Shown: positions 23,331 to 35,625 of the stretch, piece by piece
Layout: each line of letters starts with the position of its first letter
How positions within the stretch are numbered: the first letter of the stretch is position 1
Assembly: GCA_030068075.1 (NCBI GenBank)
Contig: CM057827.1
Location: forward strand, 67,842,500-67,906,499
DNA: 64,000 bases
Source of the DNA: Paguma larvata
Lineage: Eukaryota > Chordata > Mammalia > Carnivora > Viverridae
Direction: 5' to 3'
Translations under genes and position numbers: made by a program
The notes under the pieces: model-generated
Told to the model about the DNA's origin: nothing
What the model saw: the letters and a program-made list of their open reading frames with translations, nothing else
Database searches by the model: none

Positions 23331-24989
23331 ACAAAAATAAATATTATAAAAATGCATTCTGTTCTGCTTAACCGGGTACAGAATCAACAAAAGGTGTAGT
23401 TAACTATGAATTCAGGGTTAAAACTCTGGAGAGTGGAAGAAAATAACCTGTCCTAGTTACTGGATTGACCACACTGAGCCCTCAAATTGTTCATAGTTTC
23501 AAAAGACAAAGCAATGGGAAATCTAGATACATGTTTAATTTTATGTTACAGGGAAGTCCATGGGAAATCATCTGTATTCTAAGGATTGTCAGTATCAGTA
23601 CTTCCATGATAGTAGCATAAATATACCTGCAAGAATTGATTTTCAAAGAATAAATATGAAATGGTAGAGTTAAGAAAATTCTAAATAATGCCAGTTCATT
23701 GGATTGTATCAAAATTAAATCTTTTAATCCTTGAGGACTCAGTTAGTTTAAAATGCAAACTGATGGGTGGTGTATATACACCTTGTGAATGATAAGTAAT
23801 ACGTATTTACTGAACCATTCGGAATACTGTGCTGAATCAAAACTTCATATTTTTTGAGGAATTTTTGAGGATACCTTAAAGAAGTTACACAACTAAAAAA
23901 AAAAATTATCTGAGTGGTAATTGTTTTACTATAAAATATTTTGAGATACTTTTATGCTCGTCAACTGGGAATTTCCTTATTTTACTGTCCATGAAATATT
24001 ATTCTAGTTAATGGACTTTATTTATCTTTCTAATTTAAATCAGTTAGTTTTTACTTTACTATTTTATGTTTTTCATTCTGAGCTCAGTTACTGAAGGAAA
24101 TTGTATTACTTCAGACACAAGGAGAAGAAAATAATTGAGTTTTTATAGTGCTAATATATTTTCAATAAATAATTATGTAATAACAATTTTGAATTCTTTC
24201 TAATTATACATTTCATTGGGATGTCTTACTGGCAGAACATATCTGATCTCTGGAAATAATCTGCCGAAATCAATCTGTATACCTGTCAATATGTAGATGA
24301 TTCCATAGAGGAAGTTTCAGTAGAGGAAGGAAAGCTAGTGGATGTGGACTCCCGGAATTCAGAGGCAAGAATGTGTGTATGCGTTTAATTTCATTTTTAC
24401 ATTTAACGTTGAAATTTGATTTTGTGGCCCAAAATTATAGCTTAAAATTTGTGTCTTAAAACTTTATTTTGGCATGCTTATTAATTCATGTTTCTTTCTT
24501 AAATCATTCCTTAGTACTAGTGCTCATTTATGTGAGATGTGACTTTGCGCATCATTCTTACGTATTATTTTGGAAATATCCATATTATTCTATTTTCATA
24601 TAGCTGATAGAGACAGATTTTATACAAGTTTTTATGATTCCAAAGTTGATTCTCTTTTTATATCATATTATGTTGTCAAAAAATCCTCTCAGTGAAAGCA
24701 ATTTTCCCATATTTGACTTCTTTTTAAGTTTTTTAATCAAAGTTTTGTTTTTAAAGTGTTATTACATCATTGGTTGGTTTCAGCATACTCAAGTCATGCT
24801 TTTAAATTTTCATCCTTGTAAAATAGCCTTAAGATTTCTCTGCATAAGCAAATAAGGCATATTTAGACTGGTCATATTGAATAAAAGTTATATATGAGAA
24901 TGAGAATTGTAACCTAATTCCTGATTCGTAACTTTTCATATTGTTTCTGTAAACGTGGTATTAACTAAGTTAAAGATCTGAAGTAAAGG
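23331..24989. other. AT-rich intron sequence
   Basis: No gene or clear repeat seen. Confidence 0.3.
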
Positions 24990-25145
24990 TGCATTTATTT
25001 ATCCATGTACTTAGCCAGCAAATATTTATTAAGTGTTTTGCAGTGTTACAGGATACTAAAGACCAAATCTCTCAGAGAGGGGATATGAAGTGAAGCTGGA
25101 GTGTCTGGCAACGGCTAGAGGGTCTTTTAGTTATGTCAGATAGTT
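24990..25145 (-). mobile_element. LINE-2 3'-end remnant, antisense
   Basis: 'agcaaatatttattaagtgt' is the complement of the usual L2 3' end, followed by decayed 'gtgttacaggatac' and 'gtgaagctggagtgtctgg'. Short and diverged. Confidence 0.5.
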
Positions 25146-25162
25146 TGGACTTTTATTTGTTT

Positions 25163-25367
25163 ATTTACTTAATTTTTAAATGTTTATTTTTTTTCGAGAG
25201 AGAGTGAGTGAGGGAGGGGCAGAGAGAGAGGGAGACACAGAATCAGAAGTAGGCTCCAGGCTCCGAGCTGTCAGCACAGCCCAACGAGGGACTCAAACCC
25301 GCAATACATGAGAGCATGACCTGAGTGAAGTTGGACGCTTAACCGACTGATCCACCCAGGTGCCCCA
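25163..25367 (-). mobile_element. CAN SINE, antisense, with about 14-bp target-site duplication
   Basis: ACTTTTATTTGTTT (25149-25162) and ACTTTTATTTATTT (25368-25381) flank the body, one mismatch. The head complement is well preserved ('aaccgactgatccacccagg'). Confidence 0.93.
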
Positions 25368-25381
25368 ACTTTTATTTATTT

Positions 25382-26109
25382 TAAATCTATTGCATATAAT
25401 ATGTTAAAGCAACTTTCTAAATCTCTAATTGTTACATATTCAAACCTAAATAGATGATCAAAACTCCTAGATGGTAGAGAGTTTTTGCAGTTTTCAGAGA
25501 ATTATTTAGTTAGAATTTACCTAGGAGATCCTTGACAATATAGTAAGCATTTTTTAATATAAAAAATGCCACTATATTTGGGGTAGCTGGTTTACTTTAA
25601 AAATTTGAAGTTATTAACATTTTTTTCAGTTTGAAGTAACCATTCATTTGCGTGACTCTGTTTAAACCTGGAACCAAAAGTTGTTTGCTGCAAAATATAG
25701 TTTTATATTAAGACTTTGTTAAAGAGAACGATGTGTGTGGAAACTAACAGAATTAAATTATTTGAAATTAAATATGAATGACATTACCAAAGTAGCAGTG
25801 AATCTGTTACACTCTACACTAATCATATCATTACTGTTTACTTTTTCCAATTTTATGGAATCCATTTCTGTTCTTGAAAATCTTTAAAATTGTGTAATCC
25901 TTGTTTCTTGAACTGTGATTATTTAAGATAAAAATGTGGGATCTGATGTTGCTCAGCCTCCTACTTTGATTGTTATCCAGTTCTTGTACTTTTGCTCTGC
26001 AGTCACTGAGCATCGCTAGATAAAAGACTAAAATTGGATCAATTGATTTCTACTATTCAGCATAGCATTTATTTCCAATTGAGCCAACTCTTATTTTTTT
26101 GTTTTGTTT
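25382..26109. other. AT-rich intron sequence
   Basis: No gene or clear repeat seen. Confidence 0.3.
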
Positions 26110-26932
26110 TGTTTTTCTTTCTGTAATCTCCATTAAGCTTTCTATCCTGTGCCTGCGTTTTGCACTTTTCATCTTTGTCAGCCTAGAAACCCACCTCAAC
26201 ACCTTCATGCTGTGTAAGTGAACTTGCTTCAGTCTTTAGATCATCTTCAAGGACCTCCATCAACTTCTTTTATATTTTATATTACTCTATAACTTTGCCT
26301 TTAATCTTTGCCTATATTTATCTCTTAAGAGGGAATTCTCCCTTCATCTTTTGAGGCTGTATTTCAGCCTGTTTCTCTTTACCTTTTTTAGACTCTTGTT
26401 TTATTATCTCATTCCTTTGGATCTTTTTATTTTTTCATTAGATCCTTCTCTTTGGCTTAGTAATAGTTTATTTATCTTAAATTACAAAAGACTAAATCCT
26501 TTCTTCGATTCTGTTAATTCCCTTATGGTTACTGCCTCTTGCCCCTCTGCAAATTTTCTTGAAAGCACAATCTGTATGTTGAGTTTTCATTTTCTCAGCA
26601 TTTGATGCTCCTGAAGTTATTCAACTCTCTCAAAGTTTTGTTTTCTCTTAGTTCTTTAACTCACTGGAATAACTTTTTCAATTATCTATCATCGCCCTCT
26701 TAATTTTCTGGAGCATTCCATGTTGATAATCATTCTCTTGATAGTTTTCTTCCTTTGACTTTCTTAACATCCTAAGATCCTATTTCTCTTATTGTCTTTC
26801 TAACTGTACCTTCTTAAGCATTTTGAGGAGTTTCTCTTTTTTAAATCGTCCCATCAATATAAAATTATATTAGATTCTGTCCGTGGCCTTATAGTTTCTT
26901 CTGACTTTATTACCTTTGTTGAGATCATTCTT

Positions 26933-27159
26933 TTTTTTTTTTTTAATTTTTTTTTAATGTTTATTTATTTTTGAGACAGAGAGAGACAGAGCATGAGTGG
27001 GGGAGGGGCAGAGAGAGAGGGAGACACAGAATCCGAAGCAGGCTCCAGGCTCTGAGCTGTCAGCACAGAGCATGACGCAGGGCTCGAACTCATGGACCGC
27101 GAGATCATGACCTGAGCTGAAGTCGGACGCTTAACCGACTGAGCCACCCATGCGCCCCT
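26933..27159 (-). mobile_element. CAN SINE, antisense, with 15-bp target-site duplication
   Basis: GTTGAGATCATTCTT (26918-26932) and GTTCAGATCATTCTT (27160-27174) match at 14 of 15. The body is close to the canonical sequence, including 'ccgaagcaggctccaggctc' and the intact head complement, so it is one of the younger copies here. Confidence 0.96.
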
Positions 27160-27214
27160 GTTCAGATCATTCTTAAGGCCATATATTTAGGTCAAAACTG
27201 TTTTGAACTTTAAT

Positions 27215-27268
27215 TTGTGTAATTCTCACAAATTACACAACTATGATGAGATGTAATTCTCATCATAG
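27215..27268. repeat. Two abutting perfect hairpins
   Basis: Hairpin 1: TTGTGTAATT (27215-27224), loop CTCACA, AATTACACAA (27231-27240). Hairpin 2 starts at the next base: CTATGATGAGA (27241-27251), loop TGTAAT, TCTCATCATAG (27258-27268). Both stems are perfect (10 and 11 bp) and both loops are 6 nt. TGTAATTCTCA also occurs as an exact 11-bp direct repeat (27218-27228 and 27252-27262). See findings. Confidence 0.95.
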
Positions 27269-27700
27269 ATTTCATGTATTTCAAAATCTGATTATTTAAA
27301 CCTTACTTAAAATCTTTTACCTTGCCCTAAAATTACAATTTCATTAATGTGGTTTACATGATTTGGCCTTTTATATTCTCTTCAGAGATAGTTGGTTTTC
27401 TTTCTTTATTAACCCTTTATTAAATGAAACACAACACATGCATGCGTGTGAATGCACACACACACCACTCTTCTTATGTATCATTAAAGTTCCAACTTAA
27501 TATATGTCATCATTTAGAAAGTTTTTCCTGACCATGAAAATCTAGTTAAGGTACCTTCTTTTGTGTTCATGAAACATTCTGTACCTTTTATCTTCATTGT
27601 AATTGTAAATATTGTCTAGTACAGTAAACTGCTAGCTCAATGATAACACAGACCATATCACCTTTATTTACAGTGTATCCCTAATATTTGATATAAGATC

Positions 27701-28159
27701 ATAAGTGAAAATATAGTCTCTTCTTTTGAGTACCCTCAGCATGTAGAGATCCCTTGTTTTGCAACACTGCCTTGGCTGTCTCCCAAAGAGACTGTCTGAT
27801 CTCAGTTGTTCTCTGTCCTCTTTCGAATGTAAGGATACTTATTTCCTCCTTCTTCCCTTTGGATTCTAGTTTCCAAACCACAGGCAATAGGAAAGGTATA
27901 ATTAATCATTATATTACATACGTATCAAAATCTTTCAATCCTTATTATTTGGTCTCTAATCCAAAATAACACATCACCAGTCTTTCCTCTCTGCTTCACC
28001 AGTCTGTAAGTCAGGTGTGTGAATTGAAATAGAGGAAGGGAGAGAACTAATTCTGTAACCCATCCAGTCCTGCATTGAACTTAATGAAGGCCTGTTTGGA
28101 ATTATTTTAAAAGGTAAAGTGTCTGCATACTATAAAACTTACGGAAGATTCTATTTCTG
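27701..28159. other. Unassigned intron sequence
   Basis: Some TC-rich stretches (27760-27880) could be further LINE-2 material. No gene seen. Confidence 0.3.
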
Positions 28160-28500
28160 CATATTGCAGTACTGTAACACTGCTTCCTGATCAATTGAAA
28201 GAGGTGATAGTTGTACCAGAGCAGTTTACTTTTATGTGGCGTTTTAGGAACAAGATGCCTCTGTAACTTTTATCTATGGTTTTAAAATATATGTATATAT
28301 GTGTATGTAAATGTATCTGTATGTTTGTGTATATGTGTACACATATATGTGTTATACAGATAATAACCCCTCCTTTTTTTCCTTAATCTGTTTTCATGAG
28401 AAGTTCATCTTGACAACTGCAGTCTTGCCAGTGATGAAATTTTCACCGCTACACTCACAGTGACTTAGGATGGATTACTTTCGTCAATTCAGTTTTAGGA
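28160..28500. promoter_or_regulatory. Candidate noncoding conserved block (low confidence)
   Basis: Balanced-composition sequence on both sides of a (TATG)-like microsatellite at 28295-28360, with no recognised repeat ('cagtactgtaacactgcttc', 'gacaactgcagtcttgccag', 'cactcacagtgacttaggat'). Offered only as a place to test for conservation. Confidence 0.25.
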
Positions 28501-29099
28501 AATAATAATTTGTATCTTTAGTGAGGGAGAAAAATATTTCTTCCTGTTATCTTTTTTGACATTTACTGGTATAGATCCTTTCAGGTACAAACCTAAGAAT
28601 GGAAGTTGTAAAGTCGTTAAGTAATGAAAACAGTGGACTCTTGTTTATGTATTGAATCAGAACTTCAAAATTATTTGGGCTTATTTCATTATGAGCTGAA
28701 AGGGAAGATCAGCACGAAGAAATAGTGTACTGTTAAGGAAGTAAAGATTTGAAACAATCTGGGACTAATTCTTTTCAACTAGAAAATTGTCTTTGGCTAC
28801 ATTCTCAAGTATCACAGTAGTTGAAATTGGGTGTAGTAATTATTTGTCATTAATAACGGGCAAGTTATACACCTTTAATTTTGCCACTTTGAACTTTTTG
28901 ATAGTTTGTATATCTAGACCTGAGTCTTATCCAGTTAATTTCTATGATAGAATTTTCTAGATAAAGAAAGCAAATAAGATTGCAATGCACATGTAATTTT
29001 TAGAAATTAGATTGGAAACATTCTTTAACACTCAGATATATCATCCTTATCCACTTCTTGGTCTTTGTTACTATTTTAATCGTCTGGTTTGTTGTCAAA

Positions 29100-29230
29100 A
29101 ATATGATTTAATAAACTGCATGCAAATGCAGACTATAATTCAGGCTTTTAAATAATTCACATTTCCTGCTCATTCAGTCAAAATGTTTGGGGGAGGAAAA
29201 TGGGGAAGAAATGAATTAAAATGTACTATG
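29100..29230. promoter_or_regulatory. Candidate regulatory block with POU octamer
   Basis: A perfect octamer ATGCAAAT (29120-29127) lies within 'tgcatgcaaatgca', followed by 'gactataattcaggctttta' and homeodomain-like TAAT cores. No repeat is recognised. POU-factor binding is inferred from the motif alone. Confidence 0.35.
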
Positions 29231-29239
29231 ATATTCTAT

Positions 29240-29800
29240 ATGCAAGATACTTTCCTCAGTTCTTTCATTTCAGTTATTTTTCATTTCTAGAAGTGTTTGA
29301 TTCTTTTTCAGATCTCTTTGCTCATATGTTTACAAGACTCTGCATACTTATTTTAAATTCTCTGTGATAATTCTGTTGTTTCTTTTTTCTGCTGGTTGTA
29401 GCCATGCTTCCTTGAGTACTTTGTAAATTTTTTGTTGTTAATTTTTATTAACAGTTTATGTGGGAATTTTTTGAAACCTTACATAAAGGTGGTTTTCTTT
29501 AGAGTGGCTTTGCACTTATTTTTGTAAAGTGGCTGTGGTCACTCCCTAATTGAAACAACTTGGAACTGAATTCTTGGCTTGAGGTCATTTGAACTACTGA
29601 GGTCTGAATTCAGGCTGAAAACCTGCTTGAAAATGGACTTGTAGTTACGAGTTCTCAGAGATTTTTTCTCCCCATTTTCCAAGTGTGTGTGTTGGGAGAC
29701 TTGTCAGAGTGAAAGAATGTTTCCGTTTAACTCTTACAGTGTGTCCATGTCAGGATTACTGGGGACTCTCTTCCTAGGCTGTCTACCTTGGACATACTCT
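29240..29800 (-). mobile_element. Old L1 3'-UTR-like sequence, antisense (tentative)
   Basis: 'tttctagaagtgtttgattc', 'aattctctgtgataattctg' and 'ctgctggttgtagccatgct' resemble complements of old L1M 3' regions. Heavily decayed, no ORF remains, and the limits are approximate. Confidence 0.35.
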
Positions 29801-30179
29801 GCTTTTTTATCCTAATCCTTATAGTCAGGAAGATAAAAAAAGACAGAAGCTCAGATTACCTTGGTTTATCAAATGTACTCAAGGTAAATATGCTCTCAAA
29901 TGCTGTACTTATTCTTCTGGGGTCCTGCATTCATTTAGGTCTTGACTTCAGTATTTATTACCTTCTTGCCAGCTAACCAATGCCACTGACAAATGTGTTA
30001 GTGTTTTTCCCCAAAATGTTTAGATGTTTCAGGCAGAAACTATGGTCTGATAATCTAATGTACTATATTGCCATTTATAAAGTATGGTACATTTTTTTAT
30101 ACAAAATTATCTTACCTGTTTCCCTTAGGTACTCTGGTAGTCAGTACATGTATTATAACCATTTCAGAAATGAGGTTAC

Positions 30180-31811
30180 CTGACCTAAGTCATGCAGCCG
30201 TAACTGAAGAAAGTTGATCTATATACAGATTGATCTGACTCCAGAGTCCATGCTCTACATTGTACAACACTGCCTGCATGTGAGTTTAGATTCTTCATCT
30301 ACAAATACTTGTTCTAAATAGTATTCATTTTATTGATAATTGTTGGTATATATAAGGAAACGGAATCCTGAATCACTATCTCCAAGGAGTTTTGAGAAGG
30401 AAGATATAATAACAGTTACTGTACTATAGAGTTAGCAATATGTGTCAAGAACAGGTCATAAATGCACTGGGATTCCCTTACAAAAAAAAAAAAAAAAAGA
30501 ATATTTTCTATTTTCCCTAAATCCCTCCTGTTATCCCCATATTATCTGCTTAGTTTTTTGTTTTTTTTTTTCCTAACATCCCAGCAGATCCTTCCTTATA
30601 GCCATCTTTTTCCTTGACTTTCTCCTGTAGCAATCCTGTCAGTATTTTTGTTAGGATTTATCACCTGGTAAGTATCAAGAAACTCTTCAGGTGTTACAAA
30701 TGCAGGCAGAAAGAAACATAATTCAGTATTTGCCAAGCTTTTCTCAGTAAAGACACAGTAGTACAGGGAGCTTTATTGGTTACCAAATAGAAAACTATTA
30801 AATAAAAGAAGCATAACTAGTTCATCTTGAGCTAGAAAAAAAAAATTGCTTAAACTGTTCAGATGTTTTGCCTTTTGAGATAGCTACTTCATTTTTAATA
30901 GATTTGAGAAAATGGAAAGTTAATGAAGCAGAAGAGTGGAAATGAAACAGGTATAAAATAACCATGTGCAAAATAGAAGTGATCTTAGGAACAGTTGTCC
31001 AGATTAGTTTACTCTAACCACTACCAAATCAAACAAGATATGTAAATGTCATTAAGATAATGCAAATAAGAGAAACTATAAATTTTTCTAAAAGCATTCT
31101 TCATAAATTACATTTAAAATTGATTATGCTATATATTGTATTAGATTTTACAATTTAAATCAAAAGTATATAGACTTTAATATATTGCTTTTTAGATTGT
31201 AACTTAGCATCTTTTTTGTGAAGTTTATTGGGAGAAGTGAGCTGAATTAAAGGAAGGTGTTTTTATAGGAAATTGAATGGCTTTTTATCATTTTCTAGTC
31301 GTTTATTGAACTCATTGTACGTAAGACATACTTCTAAGTACTACTGAAGAAACGTACTAGGTTCTACTTTTGAGAGAGGCAAAAGAACAATATGATGTTT
31401 GTCTAAGGATTCGTCTCTAGGGTAGATTTTACAAAGTAGCATTTAGCCCTTCAAAGGGTATGTAAATGGGTTTATTATTTCTGGTTTTCTGATTTCTTAC
31501 TATGATGACAGACACCTGTTTTCTTCTGATTTTTATTGATAATAAGTGTCAATAAGAACTACCGAGTAAGAAAGAATAAATATGGTGGGTCTGCTTTCTC
31601 AGTGTCTGTTATTTTACTTTTAGAACTACAATTTTTGCTTTCACAGTCTTGGTCATATTATGGTATTAATTTCCATATTAGTTAAGAGGTGAAGTAGTAG
31701 ATAATAAGGGAGTATAGCAAAATGATAACAATAGTGATAATACTATTTATAAGGCCATATTCAACACACTATGTACATATTATTTGTTCTGGCCAGTAAT
31801 TTTATGAAATA
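30180..31811. other. AT-rich intron sequence
   Basis: An A-run lies at about 30482-30498. A possible antisense LINE-2 3' fragment lies at about 31296-31420 ('cgtttattgaactcattgta'). No gene seen. Confidence 0.3.
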
Positions 31812-31823
31812 GGGTCTATTCTT

Positions 31824-32038
31824 TTTTTTTTTTTTTAATGCTTGTTTATTTTTGAGAGAGATAGAGAGAGAGAGAAACAGAGTGCGAATGGGGAAGGGTA
31901 GAGGGAGAGGGAGACACAGAATCCGAAGTAGGCTCCATGCTCTGAGCTATCAGCACACAGCATGACATGGGGCTCAAACCCACGAACCTTGAGTTCATGA
32001 CCTGAGTGCTTGACTGACTGAGCCACCCAGGTGTCCCT
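31824..32038 (-). mobile_element. CAN SINE, antisense, with perfect 12-bp target-site duplication
   Basis: GGGTCTATTCTT at 31812-31823 and 32039-32050. The body lacks a few bases near the head ('gacctgagtgcttgactgac'). Confidence 0.95.
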
Positions 32039-32050
32039 GGGTCTATTCTT

Positions 32051-32632
32051 ACATATAGAAAACTGAAGCATACGCACAAAAAAGTTAAATCTCTTTCTTC
32101 AAGTACTTAGTTGTAACCACAGGAGCCAGACTGGAAAGCACATGTATATAGCAGTTGGCATATACTTGATTTCTAATGGTAATTCTTGTTCTGATGACAA
32201 TGAATTAGACCTGGAATTTGAAGCTACTGAAAATATAGAATAGTTCTGTTAATAGCCTTCAAATAGGTATGATATTGTCTTAGAAGTTGCAAATCTTTTG
32301 TGTACCTTGTGTCTGACCTTAAGCTCTGCTTAAATTCTTTAACCATGACATTAAGGTTTTGCTAAGCAGTTTTGTTATGTCAAAGCATAATGTGATGATA
32401 TTTTTGTTTTTTACTTTACTGTGACTCTGAAACAGTATTTCATCATTCATGTAATTCGTGTAGTTTTGTGCAAATTATATTTTCATCTTACCTTCCTCCA
32501 CCATGCAGCATGTTTTACTACCAGTTTTCCAGTTGTATCATGTTTTCTTTCCTTCTGCTCATTTAAATGCTGTGTAATGATCATAGATCACTTTCTGAGT
32601 TACTATTATTTTTGCTATATGAATGCCCATTT
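32051..32632. other. Unassigned intron sequence
   Basis: No gene or named repeat seen between two antisense SINEs. Confidence 0.3.
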
Positions 32633-32643
32633 TATAATGTCTT

Positions 32644-32854
32644 CCTTTTTTTGTTGTTTATTTTATTTTTGAGAGAGAGAGAGACAGAGAAGGAAGGAGA
32701 CAGAGAAGGAGAGAGGGAGACATAGAATCTGAGGCAGTCTCCAGGCTCTGAGCTGTTAGCACAGAGCCCAAGACCGGGCTTGAACTCACAAACAAGGAGA
32801 TCATGACCTGAGCCGAAGTCAGATGCTTAACCAACTGAGACACCCAGGCGCCCC
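32644..32854 (-). mobile_element. CAN SINE, antisense, with perfect 11-bp target-site duplication
   Basis: TATAATGTCTT at 32633-32643 and 32855-32865 flank the element. It includes an expanded GA block (about 32670-32730). Confidence 0.94.
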
Positions 32855-32865
32855 TATAATGTCTT

Positions 32866-33915
32866 TTTTTATTTAAGAACTTTATCTCTAGTTTGTGTTC
32901 TCATGCTCCCTTTTTTTTTTTTCTTTCACATTTTCAGTATGATCAGGGATTAAAGATTAAAAAGAAAACTAGTAGAAAGAGACAATGTGCTGGTCCTGGT
33001 TTTACGTTAATTAATTTCATTTGTCTCACTGATTTGTTTTTATTATATAGTTAGTTCTTTTCCATCCAGTATCATTTGGTCCTCACTTTAGAACAGTATT
33101 CAGTGCTAGATTACAAAAATGAAGGAGCAGGGTCTGCCTTTTTTCTCTGTCTATCCAGTGTCTCAGAGTGTCTTGGCCTCATATCACACTAGACTTTTGG
33201 TCTTTTATATATGGAAGCCAAGAAGTAATAAGATGGATCTAGAATAGATAGACAAGAAAGAAAAAAAAAGGTAGGGGAAAGAAAAGGACAGAGAGTGGTG
33301 GATTGTGGGAGCAGGTGTGCAAGCACTGTTGTACGCGGACAACAGCAGACCCTGTGGCACAGAAAGAAGCCCCTAGAGGACAGAATGTCTTTGTAATCTT
33401 GCAAGGGGGAAAGGTGCTTAACAGACCTCAAGGGCAGCCCTGTCAAATAGTAAAAGTCCTAGCCACAGGATAGTTCCGCGTCATCTGTTTTGGGGTAGAG
33501 GATAAATCAGAGAGCTACCTAGATATTAAAAATGTAATAATTTGTTATTGCAGAAGTGCAAGAGTCTAGGTACAGTGGGTATAGATGGAGAGCAAAGTCA
33601 AAGAGTTTTTGTAGTTTTTTTCCGACAAAAAGACCAATGACAGAAGTGAATTCTCTCAGTATGAACTTCTTAACAAGATGACAGAACTCCTACTGACTTC
33701 AGTAGCTCTTACGTTTTACCTTTTGCTGTTTACACTAACTACCTTGCCACACAGTATAATTACTGATGCCTACAGTGATGATCCTAATACATCAGGAAAT
33801 GTTTAAATTGCATACCTAACATTTTATGAAGTTAGGGATATTTATGATACATTTTAGAAAATTGTCCATAAATGTATTTATAATTCAGGTATAGTACTTA
33901 AAGGCTTAACTTTTT
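32866..33915. other. Intron sequence with a GC-richer unassigned stretch
   Basis: Most is ordinary. 33120-33480 is GC-richer, with an A/G-rich run and 'gtgtgcaagcactgttgtac'. It might be an old LTR or unique sequence. I cannot assign it. Confidence 0.3.
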
Positions 33916-33929
33916 AAAAAAATACTATG

Positions 33930-34135
33930 GGGGCTCCTGGGTGGCTCAGTTGGTTGGGTGGCAGACTTCAGCTTAGGTCATGATCTCACGGTCTGTGAGT
34001 TTGAGCCCCGCGTCAGGCTCTGTGCTGATGGCTCAGAGCCTGGAGCCTGCTTCGGATTCTGTGTCTTCCTCTCTCTCTGCCCTTCCCCTGCTCAAACTCT
34101 GTCTCTATGTCTCTCAAAAATAAATAAAAACGTTA
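33930..34135 (+). mobile_element. CAN SINE, sense, with perfect 14-bp target-site duplication
   Basis: AAAAAAATACTATG at 33916-33929 and 34136-34149. The head is 'gggtggctcagttggttggg' and the B-box region 'gagtttgagccccgcgtcag'. Confidence 0.95.
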
Positions 34136-34534
34136 AAAAAAATACTATGATTAAGAAAACCCAGTCCCTGTCTGAAATCAACTTGCATATCTCATGTGTA
34201 ATGCAGAGACTTTAAAGTAAATTTCGTTGTGTAGGTTTTTAAATAATTTTGTCAAAAGGGCTTAAAAGCATTTTACATAAATATAAGTTGCACATTAATA
34301 TTTTTTGTTGTTGAGGCATAAATGACATGTAACATTATATATGTGAAAGGTTTAACATTTTTATCTCACAGAAACACTAAACCAGACATACATGTTAGGC
34401 ATATTTTGATAACTAAAGTAATCCTTTACCATATTGCTTATATATTACATAGTAATAGGATGTTACTGTCAGTTTGTTTTAATTTTCACCCATTTAACTA
34501 ACTTACCGTATTCAGTAAAAGAAGAACAAAGACT

Positions 34535-34740
34535 TTGAAATAAGGCCAAATTGAGTGCAAATTTCTGTTTTATCATTTCATTTGTCAACACTGTGATCTT
34601 TGCACAAGTTGCTTGATCTCTTTTACAGTTTCTGATTATAAATATGGGTATGGGAGTGCCTGTTGCAAAGAGCTATGATGAGTGACGGTGTACGCAAAAA
34701 CCTAATCAGAATACAGACTGAGCCCTTAGTAACTGGTGTC
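34535..34740 (+). mobile_element. MIR remnant, sense
   Basis: Decayed MIR order: 'gcacaagttgcttgatctct', then 'gattataaatatgggtatgg', then 'gagcccttagtaactgg'. Confidence 0.5.
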
Positions 34741-35385
34741 GTCTTAGTATAAAGCAGCATGTGGTTACAAAATTATGTACGAATGGGTTCTTCATTTTTA
34801 CATTAATTAGCAGTGCTTGAGGTTCTCCTTATGTACCAAAGAAGAATGATCCAAGGATCTATGTAAAATTTATTAGTAACGTTAATTGTAATTAAAATTG
34901 TTTGACATTTCTTCTTCCAGTAGTCTTTATTTATTAAAGTAGATATTGTATATAATTTCTTCAGGCATGAATGTGAAATTGTGTTGTGGAAAACTTTTGA
35001 TTTTTGAAAAGAATTATCCTCTGTCACATGTATGCCAGTTCACTGCTTAAACATTTTCCATCAAAACTGAAAGTATATTGAGAGTTTATATCCCAAGAGA
35101 TTACAACAGAAAGGGTGAGAAGCAGCTGAGCAGGGAACCGAAGAATGAATGCTGACTAATTGTCCCATTTATGCTCCTTAGTCACTGGCAACCAAGTAGT
35201 TCTACTTTTAATTTTAGTCTTTATTCTTATACAACCAAAGAAACGGTAGGTTCTGTTTACAGAAAGTGCTCTACTTAAATGCAGTTGCAGTTTCAAAGAA
35301 GAAAAAGGCATTAGAAGTTAACAGGTCTCAGAGAAAGGGATGAATTATGTGTAGTGATGTGACAGGACTGTAAAATATTTTAAAA
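34741..35385. other. AT-rich intron sequence
   Basis: No gene or clear repeat seen. Confidence 0.3.
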
Positions 35386-35625
35386 GTTTCTGGAATTAGA
35401 TTGCCTACTGAATTTGGAATTTTCTGTCTTGCATTCATTAGCTATGTAAACTTCAGCAATTTACTTAATCTGTGTTTCAGTTTTCTTGTGTGTATAATGG
35501 GAACAGGAATAGGAATGTACCTACCTCACAGAATTGTGAGGATTACATTAGTAAATACATATAAGGCAATTCATATAAAGCAGTTAGAATAGTGCCTGAC
35601 ATATTGTAATGTTAGTTACCATGTT
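35386..35625 (+). mobile_element. MIR remnant, sense
   Basis: A good MIR match: 'ttcagcaatttacttaatct', 'tgtataatgggaacaggaat', 'acctacctcacagaattgtg', 'agtgcctgacatattgtaat'. Confidence 0.75.

Larger units (their letters stand above)
26110..27700 (+). mobile_element. LINE-2 remnant, sense, split by a CAN SINE
   Basis: 26110-26932 is TC-rich, decayed L2 ORF2-like sequence ('tttctcagcatttgatgctc', 'tgttgataatcattctcttg'). 27440-27700 resembles the L2 3' end ('tttttcctgaccatg', 'ctagctcaatgataacacag', 'tgtatccctaatatttgata'). The CAN SINE at 26933-27159 lies between them. The middle, 27175-27400, is too decayed to align by eye. Confidence 0.5.

Noticed and set aside
31824..32038. Possible tRNA genes at CAN SINE heads
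   Set aside because: The heads resemble tRNA only in the A- and B-box parts. They cannot fold as full cloverleafs, and all are followed by SINE bodies and A-rich tails.
33120..33480. Possible processed pseudogene
   Set aside because: No long frame, no recognisable protein, and no paired A-tail with target-site duplication.
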